Assembly: GCF_003688855.1 (NCBI RefSeq)
Contig: NZ_REFW01000001.1
Coordinates: 496,001 to 560,000, forward strand
Length of the DNA stretch: 64,000 nt
Direction of reading: 5' to 3'
Source: Tessaracoccus antarcticus
Lineage (GTDB): Bacteria; Actinomycetota; Actinomycetes; Propionibacteriales; Propionibacteriaceae
Shown: positions 51,142 to 60,381 of the stretch, one piece after another
How the letters are laid out: every line of letters begins with the position of its first letter
Position numbering within the stretch: the first letter of the stretch is position 1
Notes under the pieces: model-generated
The model's database searches: none
What the model saw: the letters and a program-made list of their open reading frames with translations, nothing else
What the model was told of the DNA's origin: nothing
Program-made: the position numbers and the translations under genes

Positions 51142-53691
51142 ATGCTGCATGCCACGTGGCGCTCCCTCATGGGACGCAAGCTCCGCCTCCTGCTGAGCGC
51201 CTTCTCCATCGTCCTCGGCATTGCCTTCGTCTCGGGTTCGCTGATGTTCACGAACCTGTTGGGGTCGAGTTTCAACTCGATCCTGAAGTCCGGCATCGCC
51301 GACGTCAACGTCTCCTCCGGGGGCGGGGCTTTCAACGACACCTCCACGGGTCCGCAGGCCACCGTGACTCCGGAGTTGCTCGAGAAGATCTCCGCGCTCG
51401 ACGGGGTGGTGGAAGCGACCGGCGTCGTCATGAGTACCGGCCTCTACCCGTTGGACAAGGATGGGAAGGTGTTGGCGTTCGGGGGCGCCCCCGGCATCGG
51501 GACCAACTGGTACACCACACCCGCTGCGGGTGGGGCGGAGGGTGCCCGGGTCATTGATGGAAGGGCACCCGAGAAGGGCGACGAACTGGCCATCGACCCC
51601 AGCACCATGGAACGCGGTGGCTACGCCGTCGGGGACAGGCTCAAGGTTTCCACCCCCAAAAACGGGATCCGCACGTACACGATCGTCGGCACGGCCACAT
51701 TCGGCTCGGGGGCCACTGCGGGGGCCAGCTACCTCTTCTTCACACTCGACGAAATGCGTGATCTGGTTCTCGACGGGGCCAAGGACTACAGCGCCGCCTG
51801 GATCGCCACGGCCCCCGGCGCCGACGCCCAGCAGATCACCACCGAGGTCTCGAAGCTGCTGCCGGAAGGCCTGACTGCCGTCTCCGGCCAGGAACAGGCC
51901 GACACACTCGAGAAGCAACTCTCCATAGGCCTGTCGTTCATCAACACGTTCCTCCTCGTGTTCGCCGCCATCGCGCTGGTCGTTGCGTCGCTGCTGATCC
52001 TCAACACGTTCTCGATCCTCGTGGCCCAGCGGAGCCGTGAGCTCGCGTTGTTGCGCGCTCTCGGGGCCAAACGGAACCAGGTGCGCAACTCGGTGTTGTT
52101 GGAGGCCGCCGTCATCGGCTTCGTGGGGGCAACCATCGGCATCGCCGCCGGCTACGGGCTGACCGCCCTGATCGGGCTGTCCCTGGGGTTCTTCGGCATC
52201 GACATCGGCACGTCGGTCCCCACCCTCACGTGGCAGGCCGTCGCCACGTCGTACGTCCTGGCACTCATCATCACGATGTTTGCGGCGTGGGCCCCTGCGC
52301 GAAAGGCGTCGGCCACCCGGCCGGTGGAGGCCATGACAGCCGCCGCAGCGCCCACCGAAGCCATGGGCACCGGCGTCCACATTGGGTTCGCCCTCATCAT
52401 CCTCGGTGCGGCCTCCGTCGTGTGCGGGGTCCTGTTCGACGGCCTGCCCCAGCCGCTGGTCTGGGCAGGTGTGGGCTGCGTGGCGGTCCTGATCGGATGC
52501 GTCCTGGCCGCGGCCGTCATCGGTCGCCCCATCGTGTGGTTGTTCGGGCGGCTCTACAAGGTGATGTTCGGTGAGGTCGGCAAGATCGCGGAGCGCAACG
52601 CCACGCGCCAGCCGCGTCGCACCGCTGCCACGGCATCCACCCTGACGATCGGGCTGGCACTGGTGACCACCGTCACCATCCTCGCCAGCAGCACCACCAC
52701 GTCTGTGCGCGCCGGTCTCACCGACACCCAGCGCGGTGACTTCCTCATGTCGCCCGTCAACTTCCGACCCTTCGACCGCAAGGTCGCCGACGCCGCCGCC
52801 AAGGTGGAGGGCGTGGAGAAGGTCTGGACGTTCTCCAACGGCCCCTCCGTGGTGGACGGGGAACCGGTGTTCGTCACCGGCACCACCCCGGACGGCGTCA
52901 CCGAGGGCACCGCACTCGATGTTCTCGCGGGCCAACTGAACCCCGAGGGCGGCTCTGCGTTGCTCTCCATGGACGAGTCGCGTGCTCTCGACCTGCCCCT
53001 GGGGCGCACGTTCACCCTTCCCACCCTCAAGGGCGGCACGATCGAACTGCTCGTCACCGGAATCTTCGACGGCGATTCGGACCCCAGCCAGCGCGCCAGC
53101 ATCATCGTTAACATGGGGACGTTTGAGCAGGTGGCGGATGCCAGCCTGGTGTCGGTGGCCAAGATCAAGGTCGCCCCCGGCGCTGACCACGAGGCTGTGC
53201 GCGCCGGGCTGGAGAAGGCTGCCGCCGACCTTCCCACGGTCGTCGTCACCGACAACGCTGAGTACGCCGACAGCCTCGTGGGCCAGTTCGGCCAGATCTT
53301 TGCCGTCATCAACGCGCTGCTGGCCCTGGCCATCGTGATTTCGGTGCTCGGCATCGTCAACACCCTCGGGCTCTCCGTCATGGAACGAACGAGGGAGATC
53401 GGTCTGCTGCGGGCAGTCGGGATGACCCGACCACAGCTGCGTCGCGTCATCAGGCTGGAGAGTGTCGTGGTGGCAGTCCTCGGATCCCTGCTCGGAGTGG
53501 CGCTGGGGCTTGGCTTCGGCGTCGTGCTGGTTCGCCTGCTGCGGGACAGCGGCATCACGGAGCTCTCCATCTCGTGGTGGCAGCTGGCCCTGTACGTGGT
53601 GGTCGCGGCGCTCTTCGGGGTTCTGGCCGCCATCGGCCCGGCTCGTCGCGCGTCCCGGATGAACATTCTCGAGTCCATCGCGATGGACTGA
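51142..53691 (+). CDS. FtsX/MacB-type ABC transporter permease
   Basis: An 849-residue permease with two FtsX repeats: an N-terminal helix (LLSAFSIVLGIAFVSGSLMF), an extracellular MacB-like domain, then three helices (about 265-400). A second helix set (about 425-455), a second extracellular domain and three final helices (about 710-845) follow. Each repeat carries the conserved E-L-A-L-L-R-A-L-G or E-I-G-L-L-R-A-V-G-M box that contacts the ATPase. Such mechanotransmission transporters move lipids, peptides or signals rather than transport through a pore. The substrate is unknown. Confidence 0.92.
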   Translation: MLHATWRSLMGRKLRLLLSAFSIVLGIAFVSGSLMFTNLLGSSFNSILKSGIADVNVSSGGGAFNDTSTGPQATVTPELLEKISALDGVVEATGVVMSTGLYPLDKDGKVLAFGGAPGIGTNWYTTPAAGGAEGARVIDGRAPEKGDELAIDPSTMERGGYAVGDRLKVSTPKNGIRTYTIVGTATFGSGATAGASYLFFTLDEMRDLVLDGAKDYSAAWIATAPGADAQQITTEVSKLLPEGLTAVSGQEQADTLEKQLSIGLSFINTFLLVFAAIALVVASLLILNTFSILVAQRSRELALLRALGAKRNQVRNSVLLEAAVIGFVGATIGIAAGYGLTALIGLSLGFFGIDIGTSVPTLTWQAVATSYVLALIITMFAAWAPARKASATRPVEAMTAAAAPTEAMGTGVHIGFALIILGAASVVCGVLFDGLPQPLVWAGVGCVAVLIGCVLAAAVIGRPIVWLFGRLYKVMFGEVGKIAERNATRQPRRTAATASTLTIGLALVTTVTILASSTTTSVRAGLTDTQRGDFLMSPVNFRPFDRKVADAAAKVEGVEKVWTFSNGPSVVDGEPVFVTGTTPDGVTEGTALDVLAGQLNPEGGSALLSMDESRALDLPLGRTFTLPTLKGGTIELLVTGIFDGDSDPSQRASIIVNMGTFEQVADASLVSVAKIKVAPGADHEAVRAGLEKAAADLPTVVVTDNAEYADSLVGQFGQIFAVINALLALAIVISVLGIVNTLGLSVMERTREIGLLRAVGMTRPQLRRVIRLESVVVAVLGSLLGVALGLGFGVVLVRLLRDSGITELSISWWQLALYVVVAALFGVLAAIGPARRASRMNILESIAMD

Positions 53692-53792
53692 ACCCGCCGC
53701 CACTGGGGCACGCTGCCAGCCGGTATGCTGTCCCGCGAACAGCCCCACGCCGTGTGCGCGTGATGCCATCGAACAAATGAGGAGCCGACGAC

Positions 53793-54953
53793 GTGAAGAT
53801 CCGAGTGGAGCGCGATGCGCTGGCCGACGCGGTGGCCTGGGTGGCTCGCAGCCTGCCGAACCGGCCGACAGCACCGATCCTCGCGGGTCTGCTGATTGAG
53901 GCTGAAGGTGATGCCGTCACGCTGTCCAGCTTCGACTCCACCACGTCGGCGAAGGTCAGCATGCCGGCCGAGGTCAGCGACGAGGGCACCGTCCTGGTGT
54001 CGGGCCGTCTGCTCGCCGACATTGCACGCTCGCTGCCCAACAAGCCTGTTGAGCTCAACGCCGACCACTCGAAGGTGGAGTTGACCTGCGGCTCCGCCCG
54101 GTTCACGCTGCAGACGTTGCCGGTGGAGGACTATCCCAGTCTCCCGGAGATGCCGTCGCAGACCGGTGAGGTGGCAGCCGACGTGTTCGAGAAGGCCGTC
54201 TCCCAGGTGGTCGTCGCCGCCGGCCGCGACGAACTGCTCAACGTCTTCACCGGCGTCCGCGTGGAGATCAACGGCGACCATCTCTCGCTGCTCGCCACCG
54301 ACCGTTACCGGATGGCGCTGAAGGAGATCAACTGGAAGCCATCCTCCCCGTCGGTGGAGGGTGCCGTCCTCGTCCCGGGCAAGGTCTTGGCCGATACGGC
54401 CAAGTCCCTCACGTCCGGCGACAAGGTGACCGTGTCCCTGTCCACCACGCAGTCCGAGGGTGAAGGCCTGGCCGGATTCATCGGTCAGGGTGTCAAGGGC
54501 ACCCGTGAGGCGACCACCCGACTTCTGAACCAGGCGTTCCCCAAGGTGCGTCACCTCATGGACGTCGACGCGACTGTCGCGGTCCGCGTCTCCACGGCCG
54601 ACCTGCTCGCCGCCGTGAAGCGGGTCTCCCTGGTGGCGGAGCGCAACACCCCGCTGCGCATGATCATCAACGAGGACCACATTGCCCTGGAGGCTGCCAC
54701 CGGCGACCAGGCGCAGGCTTCCGAAGCCATCGCCGCCGAGGTGGAGGTGACCACCGACGAGCAGTCGATCACGGCCGCCGGTTTCAACCCCCACTACCTG
54801 CTGGACGCACTGAACTCGATCGATGCGCCTTTCGCACACTTCGCCTTCACGGCACCGGGAAAGCCGTGCCTCATCACGGGGTTGGCAAGCATGGACGGCG
54901 AGCAGCTGTTGGATTACCGGCACGTCATCATGCTGATGCGCCTCCCCAGTTGA
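53793..54953 (+). CDS. dnaN: DNA polymerase III sliding clamp (beta subunit)
   Basis: A 386-residue beta clamp. The start KIRVERDALADAVAWVARSL, the region DRYRMALKEINWK and the C-terminal end DYRHVIMLMRLPS (clamp motif M-P-x-R-L type) are characteristic. The homodimer ring tethers polymerase III. GTG 53793 has GAGGAG upstream. It is separated from dnaA by 4.1 kb and from recF by 3.5 kb, unlike the compact dnaA-dnaN-recF order usual in this phylum. Confidence 0.97.
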   Translation: MKIRVERDALADAVAWVARSLPNRPTAPILAGLLIEAEGDAVTLSSFDSTTSAKVSMPAEVSDEGTVLVSGRLLADIARSLPNKPVELNADHSKVELTCGSARFTLQTLPVEDYPSLPEMPSQTGEVAADVFEKAVSQVVVAAGRDELLNVFTGVRVEINGDHLSLLATDRYRMALKEINWKPSSPSVEGAVLVPGKVLADTAKSLTSGDKVTVSLSTTQSEGEGLAGFIGQGVKGTREATTRLLNQAFPKVRHLMDVDATVAVRVSTADLLAAVKRVSLVAERNTPLRMIINEDHIALEAATGDQAQASEAIAAEVEVTTDEQSITAAGFNPHYLLDALNSIDAPFAHFAFTAPGKPCLITGLASMDGEQLLDYRHVIMLMRLPS

Positions 54954-55068
54954 GTCCTGGGGAACATCAGGGCGACGCGACCTCAAGCGATTATCGGGTG
55001 CGGTTGAGGCGTGGTTGCCGATCCGGACCTCATCTTCTGCGTGAGGACGGTCTCATGGGACAACCCCG

Positions 55069-58000
55069 GTGCTGCCCGTGGGGGCGATCCCGCGCACGTC
55101 GACTATCATTGCGCACTTGATAAAAAACATTCCGCCGTGGGTCCTCGAACCCACTGAGGCCGACCTCGTGCGTTTCTTCGGGACACAGACGTATGAGAGG
55201 GGCCGCGATTACGCTGCCCAGGACCGTGTGGGCAGCATCCTGTCCGCGGAAAAACTCATCTCGGCGCAGGTTCGTGGCTCCGGCTACCGCTCCTACCGGG
55301 TGTCGGTGGTGCGGGAGTCGCAGGCCCACACCCTGACTTCTCGTTGTGCCTGCCCTATCGGCCATGCCTGCAAGCACGCCGCCGCCCTCCTGATCCATGT
55401 CCGCACCAGCCAGGGGCGACGCACTGTGCCGCACTGGCGTCGGGCCCTCGACCCCGTTGTGCAGGTGAGTGCGTCCGGGCCGGACGGCATCCGCCTCGCG
55501 CTCCAGGTGGACGACGACGGCCATGGGCCTGGCCTGACGCCTTTGCGATGGGGCAAGGAGCGCTGGATCAGGACCGGTGCCTCCTGGAGTGACCTCAAAC
55601 TCACCCGCGAGGGAATCGACCGCACCCAGTTGGAACTCGTCAACGCACTGAGGGCCGCGCACCGCTCCGATCTGCACTACGGCACCCCCGCCCGGCTGCC
55701 GCTCCGCTCATTGCCACCCGACATGTGGGCTCTCCTGAGGCAGGCGGTTGCGGCCGGGATCGAGTTGCTTCCGGGGGAGGGGCCCCACCGGACCCGGCTT
55801 CCTGTACCGGAGTTGCTCGAGATCCCGGCCGAGCTGACGTTCGCTGTCGACGGCACGCAGGACGGGGTGACTCTCACGCCGGAACTCCGCGTCGACGGTG
55901 AGACCTTCCCGTTCACATGGCAGAACCTGTTGGGGAACCCTGCGCACGGCGTCGCCGTACGCACCCGCGAACGCTTTCTGCTGGCACCACTGACGCACAC
56001 GCTGTCACAGTCCGAGCAGACCCTGTTCAGCAGCGGCGGTATGCAGATCCCCTCCCACGACGTCGGTATCTTCGCCACCGGCTACCTGCCGAGGCTCCGG
56101 GAACAGTTCGAGGTGGTCGTCGCAGAGGACGTGACCCTTCCGGAGGCGCAGCCGCCGCTGCTGCGCTGCACCGTCACGTTCGACGGCTACTCCGCGCTCG
56201 TGCAGTGGGGGTTCCGCTACCTCCTCGACGATCGACCCCATGACCTCGCCCTGCACCCCACCGGTTCCGAGGCGCCGCTGCGCGATCGAGTCGCCGAGCA
56301 GGAACTGGCCGGGAGCATCCGCCCAGGTCCGTGGCGTGGTGTCGACGGGCGGGGTCTGCCTGTCCTCCACGAGGCGAGCCTGACGGGCCTCCCGCTCATC
56401 ACGTTCGTCGATGACGTTCTGCCCGCGCTCGAGGAACGGGACGACGTGGTGGTCGAGACCGGCAGCGAGGCACCCACGTTCACCCATGCCGACGAGGCCC
56501 CGACCATCTCGCTCAGCATCGAGGACTCCGCCAAGGGCGACTGGTTCGACCTCGCCGTCGACGTCACAGTGGCGGGGGAGAAGGTGCCGTTCGCACCACT
56601 GTTCCAGGCGCTTGCCGCCGGGCGTGACCACCTCATCCTCGACTCGGGCACCTGGTTCATGCTGGATGCGCCGGAACTCGAGCAGCTGCGCGCCCTCATC
56701 GAGGAGGCGCGTGTCCTCGTCGACAACGACGGCGACACCTTCCAGTTGAGGCCCGAGCACGCCGGCCTCTGGGAGGAACTGGTGGAGCTGGGCGTTGTCG
56801 CGCAGCAGTCCTCCGCGTGGCAGTCCGCCGTGGGTGCGTTGCTCGACCACACCGAACTCGACCACGTGGAACCCCCCGCCGGCGTGAACGCCACCCTGCG
56901 CCCCTACCAGCGAGAAGGTTTCGCCTGGCTGAGCTTCCTGTGGAAGACCCGACTCGGTGGGGTACTGGCGGACGAGATGGGTCTGGGTAAGACACTCCAG
57001 TCGTTGGCGATGGCGCAGGCCGCCCTGGAGGCGGGCGAACTGGACCGGCCACTGCTCGTCGTCGCACCCACATCCGTGCTGGGGACCTGGGAGGCAGAGG
57101 CCGCCCGGTTCACGCCGGACCTCAAGGTGGTCACCATCACGGGCACCGACAAGCGTCGCGGGGTGCCGTTGGCCGACACCGTCGACGGGGCCCACATCGT
57201 CTTGACCTCCTACACATTGCTGCGGCTGGAGGCCGATGCCTACCTGGATCTGACGTGGTCAGCGGTACTCCTCGACGAGGCGCAATTCGTGAAGAACTCC
57301 TCGTCCAAGGCCTACCAGGCGGTGCGTCGGTTGCGGGCTCGCGTCAAGATCGCGCTGACGGGCACCCCCTTGGAGAACAACCTCATGGACCTGTGGTCGC
57401 TCCTGTCGATCACGGCACCGGGCCTGTTCCCTGACCCGAAACGGTTCGCGGAGCTGTACCGCAAACCCATCGAGGGCGGAGACTCCGACGCTCTCGCCCG
57501 CCTGCACCGTCGGATCCGCCCCCTGATGTTGCGTCGCACCAAGGCCGCTGTTGCCACTGAACTGCCCGACAAGCAGGAGCAGGTGGTGCCCGTGCCGTTG
57601 TCGTCGGCGCACCGCAAGCTCTACGACCGCCACCTCACGCGGGAGCGCCAGAAAGTGCTGGGCCTTGTCGGTGACATGAACCGGAACCGCATCACCATCC
57701 TGCGTTCGCTGACGCTTCTGCGGCAGCTCAGCCTCGCCCCGTCGCTCGTGGACCCCACCTACCCGGCAGTCTCCGCGAAGATCGACGCCCTGCTGGAGCT
57801 CATGGAGGAGGCCACCTCCACGGGGCACCGGGCACTGGTGTTCAGCCAGTTCACCGGTTTCCTCGCGCTGGTCAAGCAGCGTTTGACGGAGGAGGGCGTG
57901 GCCTACGAGTACCTTGACGGCCGCACCCGCAACCGCGCCGAGCGCATCCGATCCTTCCGTGAGGGCGACGCCCCCGTCTTCCTCATCAGCCTCAAGGCCG

Positions 58001-58296
58001 GGGGTTTTGGTCTGACGCTGACGGAAGCCGACTACGTGTTCATCCTCGACCCCTGGTGGAATCCTGCGGCCGAGACCCAGGCCATCGACCGCGCCCACCG
58101 CATCGGCCAGGACAAACCCGTCAATGTGTACCGGCTCGTCAGCGCCGACACCATCGAGGAGAAGGTGGTGGCGCTGCAGGAGCGCAAACGCGACCTCTTC
58201 GACGCCGTCGTCGGTCAGACCTCCAACATCTCGGCCCCCCTGTCGGCTGAGGACATCCGCGGCCTCCTCGAGCCTGACGAACCCGCTGCTGGCTGA
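55069..58296 (+). CDS. SWIM zinc-finger SNF2-family helicase
   Basis: About 1,075 residues. A SWIM zinc finger (CACPIGHACKHAAALLI, CxCxnCxH) lies near residue 95, followed by an about 500-residue middle region. The SNF2 ATPase comes next: LADEMGLGKTLQSLA (Walker A, about 634), LLDEAQFVKN (DEAx, about 735), ALTGTPLENNLMDLWSLL, and the helicase C end AHRIGQDKPVNVYRL (about 1,010). These proteins remodel or translocate on DNA. The start is uncertain: GTG 55069, GTG 55078 or TTG 55117; none has a good ribosome site. Confidence 0.93.
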   Translation: MLPVGAIPRTSTIIAHLIKNIPPWVLEPTEADLVRFFGTQTYERGRDYAAQDRVGSILSAEKLISAQVRGSGYRSYRVSVVRESQAHTLTSRCACPIGHACKHAAALLIHVRTSQGRRTVPHWRRALDPVVQVSASGPDGIRLALQVDDDGHGPGLTPLRWGKERWIRTGASWSDLKLTREGIDRTQLELVNALRAAHRSDLHYGTPARLPLRSLPPDMWALLRQAVAAGIELLPGEGPHRTRLPVPELLEIPAELTFAVDGTQDGVTLTPELRVDGETFPFTWQNLLGNPAHGVAVRTRERFLLAPLTHTLSQSEQTLFSSGGMQIPSHDVGIFATGYLPRLREQFEVVVAEDVTLPEAQPPLLRCTVTFDGYSALVQWGFRYLLDDRPHDLALHPTGSEAPLRDRVAEQELAGSIRPGPWRGVDGRGLPVLHEASLTGLPLITFVDDVLPALEERDDVVVETGSEAPTFTHADEAPTISLSIEDSAKGDWFDLAVDVTVAGEKVPFAPLFQALAAGRDHLILDSGTWFMLDAPELEQLRALIEEARVLVDNDGDTFQLRPEHAGLWEELVELGVVAQQSSAWQSAVGALLDHTELDHVEPPAGVNATLRPYQREGFAWLSFLWKTRLGGVLADEMGLGKTLQSLAMAQAALEAGELDRPLLVVAPTSVLGTWEAEAARFTPDLKVVTITGTDKRRGVPLADTVDGAHIVLTSYTLLRLEADAYLDLTWSAVLLDEAQFVKNSSSKAYQAVRRLRARVKIALTGTPLENNLMDLWSLLSITAPGLFPDPKRFAELYRKPIEGGDSDALARLHRRIRPLMLRRTKAAVATELPDKQEQVVPVPLSSAHRKLYDRHLTRERQKVLGLVGDMNRNRITILRSLTLLRQLSLAPSLVDPTYPAVSAKIDALLELMEEATSTGHRALVFSQFTGFLALVKQRLTEEGVAYEYLDGRTRNRAERIRSFREGDAPVFLISLKAGGFGLTLTEADYVFILDPWWNPAAETQAIDRAHRIGQDKPVNVYRLVSADTIEEKVVALQERKRDLFDAVVGQTSNISAPLSAEDIRGLLEPDEPAAG

Positions 58297-58497
58297 CGAG
58301 GCAAGCCGCCCCACGGGGGGATGGGCTGCATCCCTACGGACAAGCCCGTGGCCGTAGCGCTGTCGCCTTCGATACATCGCCGTTTGCCCCTCACAGGCGG
58401 CCCCAGGCAACACAACCACACGCCCCGTCAGGCCAGAAGCAGTCCGTTGCCGCTGCGATTCAGCACCCGCAGTGCCACCGCCTAGGATCGAGGCACC

Positions 58498-59655
58498 ATG
58501 TTCGTGACCGAACTGTCCTTGACGGACTTCCGCAACTACACCACCGCCAGCCTGCAGCTGTCGCCCGGGGTGAACGTGTTCGTGGGCTCCAACGGGCAGG
58601 GCAAGACCAATCTCGTCGAGGCCGTGGAGTACCTCTCAACCATGACCTCGCACCGCGTCGCGTCCACGGCGCCCCTGATCCGCGCAGGCTGCGACTCCGC
58701 GATCCTGCGCGCCAAGGTCCAGGCCGCCCACGACGACCCCCGCATCATCTCCGTGGAGATGGAGGTGGCGCACGGTCGCTCCAACGTCGCCCGCCTCAAC
58801 CGGGCACCCGTGGCCCGCCCCCGCGACATGGTCGGTGCCCTGAGGACCGTCGTCTTCTCGCCCGTCGACCTTGCCATAGTGCGCGGCGACCCCTCCGACC
58901 GGCGCGGCTGGCTGGACTCCCTCGTCGTGACCCGGTGGCCACGCATGGCCGGGAGCCGGCAGGACCTGGACAGGGTACTCAAGCAGCGCAACGCCCTCCT
59001 GAAGTCCATGGCCGGTCGATCGATGCGCCCCTCGGGCGGGGACGCCGACACCACACTGGCGGCCTGGAACGAGCAGCTCGCCACCGTCGGTGCCGAGCTC
59101 CTGCACGCCCGCCTCGACACTCTCGCCGACGTGCTTCCCCACGTCCAACGCGCCTACGAGACCATCGCGCCCGTCAACAACCGGGTGGAAGCGACCTACA
59201 AGACGGGTCTGGACCTCGAGGGTGTCACCGACAGCAACGACGTCCGCGCAACACTTCAGGAACGCATGCTCTCTGCCATGGAGGCGCGCCGGAGCGACGA
59301 GGTGAACCGCGGTGTCACGCTCGTGGGGCCGCAGAGAGACGACATCGACTTGTTCGTCGGTGAACTCCCCGCGAAGGGGTATGCGTCGCACGGGGAGTGC
59401 TGGTCGTTGGCGCTTGCGCTGCGCCTGGGCGGTTTCGAGTTGGTGCGCGACGACGGCACGGAGCCGGTGCTCGTCCTGGACGACGTTTTTGCCGAGCTGG
59501 ACACCTCCCGCCGCGACCGGCTGGCCGGGGCCATCGTCGATGCCGAGCAAGTGCTCATCACCGCCGCCGTCGGCGCCGACGTCCCCGGGTTCCCGTCCGA
59601 GCGTCGCTTTCGTGTGGACGCCGGACGAGTGTGGGAGGAGAGCGTTGATGAGTGA
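58498..59655 (+). CDS. recF: DNA replication/repair protein RecF
   Basis: A 385-residue RecF. The opening is LSLTDFRNYTTASLQLSPGV, Walker A NVFVGSNGQGKTNLVEAVEYL (about 30-45), signature near DFLA/ RDDIDLFV, and Walker B EPVLVLDDVFAELD (about 320). It loads RecA at gaps on single-stranded DNA. ATG start at 58498. Its stop overlaps the DUF721 start by eight bases (ATGAGTGA). Confidence 0.96.
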   Translation: MFVTELSLTDFRNYTTASLQLSPGVNVFVGSNGQGKTNLVEAVEYLSTMTSHRVASTAPLIRAGCDSAILRAKVQAAHDDPRIISVEMEVAHGRSNVARLNRAPVARPRDMVGALRTVVFSPVDLAIVRGDPSDRRGWLDSLVVTRWPRMAGSRQDLDRVLKQRNALLKSMAGRSMRPSGGDADTTLAAWNEQLATVGAELLHARLDTLADVLPHVQRAYETIAPVNNRVEATYKTGLDLEGVTDSNDVRATLQERMLSAMEARRSDEVNRGVTLVGPQRDDIDLFVGELPAKGYASHGECWSLALALRLGGFELVRDDGTEPVLVLDDVFAELDTSRRDRLAGAIVDAEQVLITAAVGADVPGFPSERRFRVDAGRVWEESVDE

Positions 59656-60226
59656 CACCGTGCCACCCACAGACCCGGAGAGCAGCGACGCCGACTCGTT
59701 CGCCACCGAGCCCCACGACCCCACAGGCCTGGACCTCGCCAGCGAAATCGCCCGCCAGACTGCCCGCAACGCACCGTTGCTACCTGCGATGCCGCCACCG
59801 GCTTCCTCGATGAAGCGCCGACGGTTCGGCCAGTTCGAGGAGCAGCGCTCCGGCGCCCGTCCTGACGACCGCGATCCGCAGTCGCTCGGAAGCGTCCTGA
59901 GTCAGGTCAGCAGCAGGCGAGGGTGGGTGAAGCGGATCTCGTTGTCCACGGTCCTGCGGAACTGGCCGGACCTCGTGGGCGCCGACAATGCGGAGCACAG
60001 CCAGCCCGTGAACTTCGTCGACGGCGTCCTCACGGTGCAATGTGACTCCACCGCGTGGGCCACGGGCATGAAGTTCTCCGCTGCTGCACTGGTCGCCCGG
60101 TTGAACAAGGATCTGGGGGAGCAGACGGTCAAGCGCATTGACATCCGCGCCCCGAATCAGCGCAGTTGGAAGAAGGGACTCCGCTCCGTGCGCGACGGCC
60201 GCGGTCCCCGCGACACCTACGGCTGA
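59648..60226 (+). CDS. DUF721 (DciA-like) protein
   Basis: A 192-residue protein. The C-terminal DUF721 domain (VLRNWPDLVGADNAEHSQPV, then VLTVQCDSTAWATGMKFSA) is preceded by an about 85-residue disordered, acidic N-terminus. In many bacteria DUF721 proteins of this type are DciA, which loads the replicative helicase DnaB. The gene overlaps recF by eight bases, as is normal in actinobacteria. gyrB, the common next gene, does not follow. Confidence 0.93.
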   Translation: MSDTVPPTDPESSDADSFATEPHDPTGLDLASEIARQTARNAPLLPAMPPPASSMKRRRFGQFEEQRSGARPDDRDPQSLGSVLSQVSSRRGWVKRISLSTVLRNWPDLVGADNAEHSQPVNFVDGVLTVQCDSTAWATGMKFSAAALVARLNKDLGEQTVKRIDIRAPNQRSWKKGLRSVRDGRGPRDTYG

Positions 60227-60254
60227 GCAGCGACGGGCGGTTGAATACTGGCCC

Positions 60255-60289
60255 TTGCCATGACCAAATACATGGATCTAATATTGGTC
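60255..60289 (+). promoter_or_regulatory. Promoter with inverted repeat upstream of the DUF6603 gene
   Basis: TTGCCA (60255-60260), 18 bases, then TAATAT (60279-60284). GACCAA (60262-60267) and TTGGTC (60284-60289) form an inverted repeat that spans the -10 region, so a repressor could act here. The stretch is AT-rich relative to its surroundings. Inferred. Confidence 0.5.
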
Positions 60290-60381
60290 CGTTGTACGGT
60301 TCACGATGGTCACGAGCTGGGCCTCCCCAGCGCACAGGAGTCGGAGTACGCGACGACGCAGCACGCTACCGGGGGGGAAGC

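Noticed and set aside
50896-53874. A 992-residue open frame on the minus strand opposite the permease and ATPase genes
   Set aside because: Antisense to two convincing genes. Composition is Arg/Gly/His-rich and shadow-like, with no motif.
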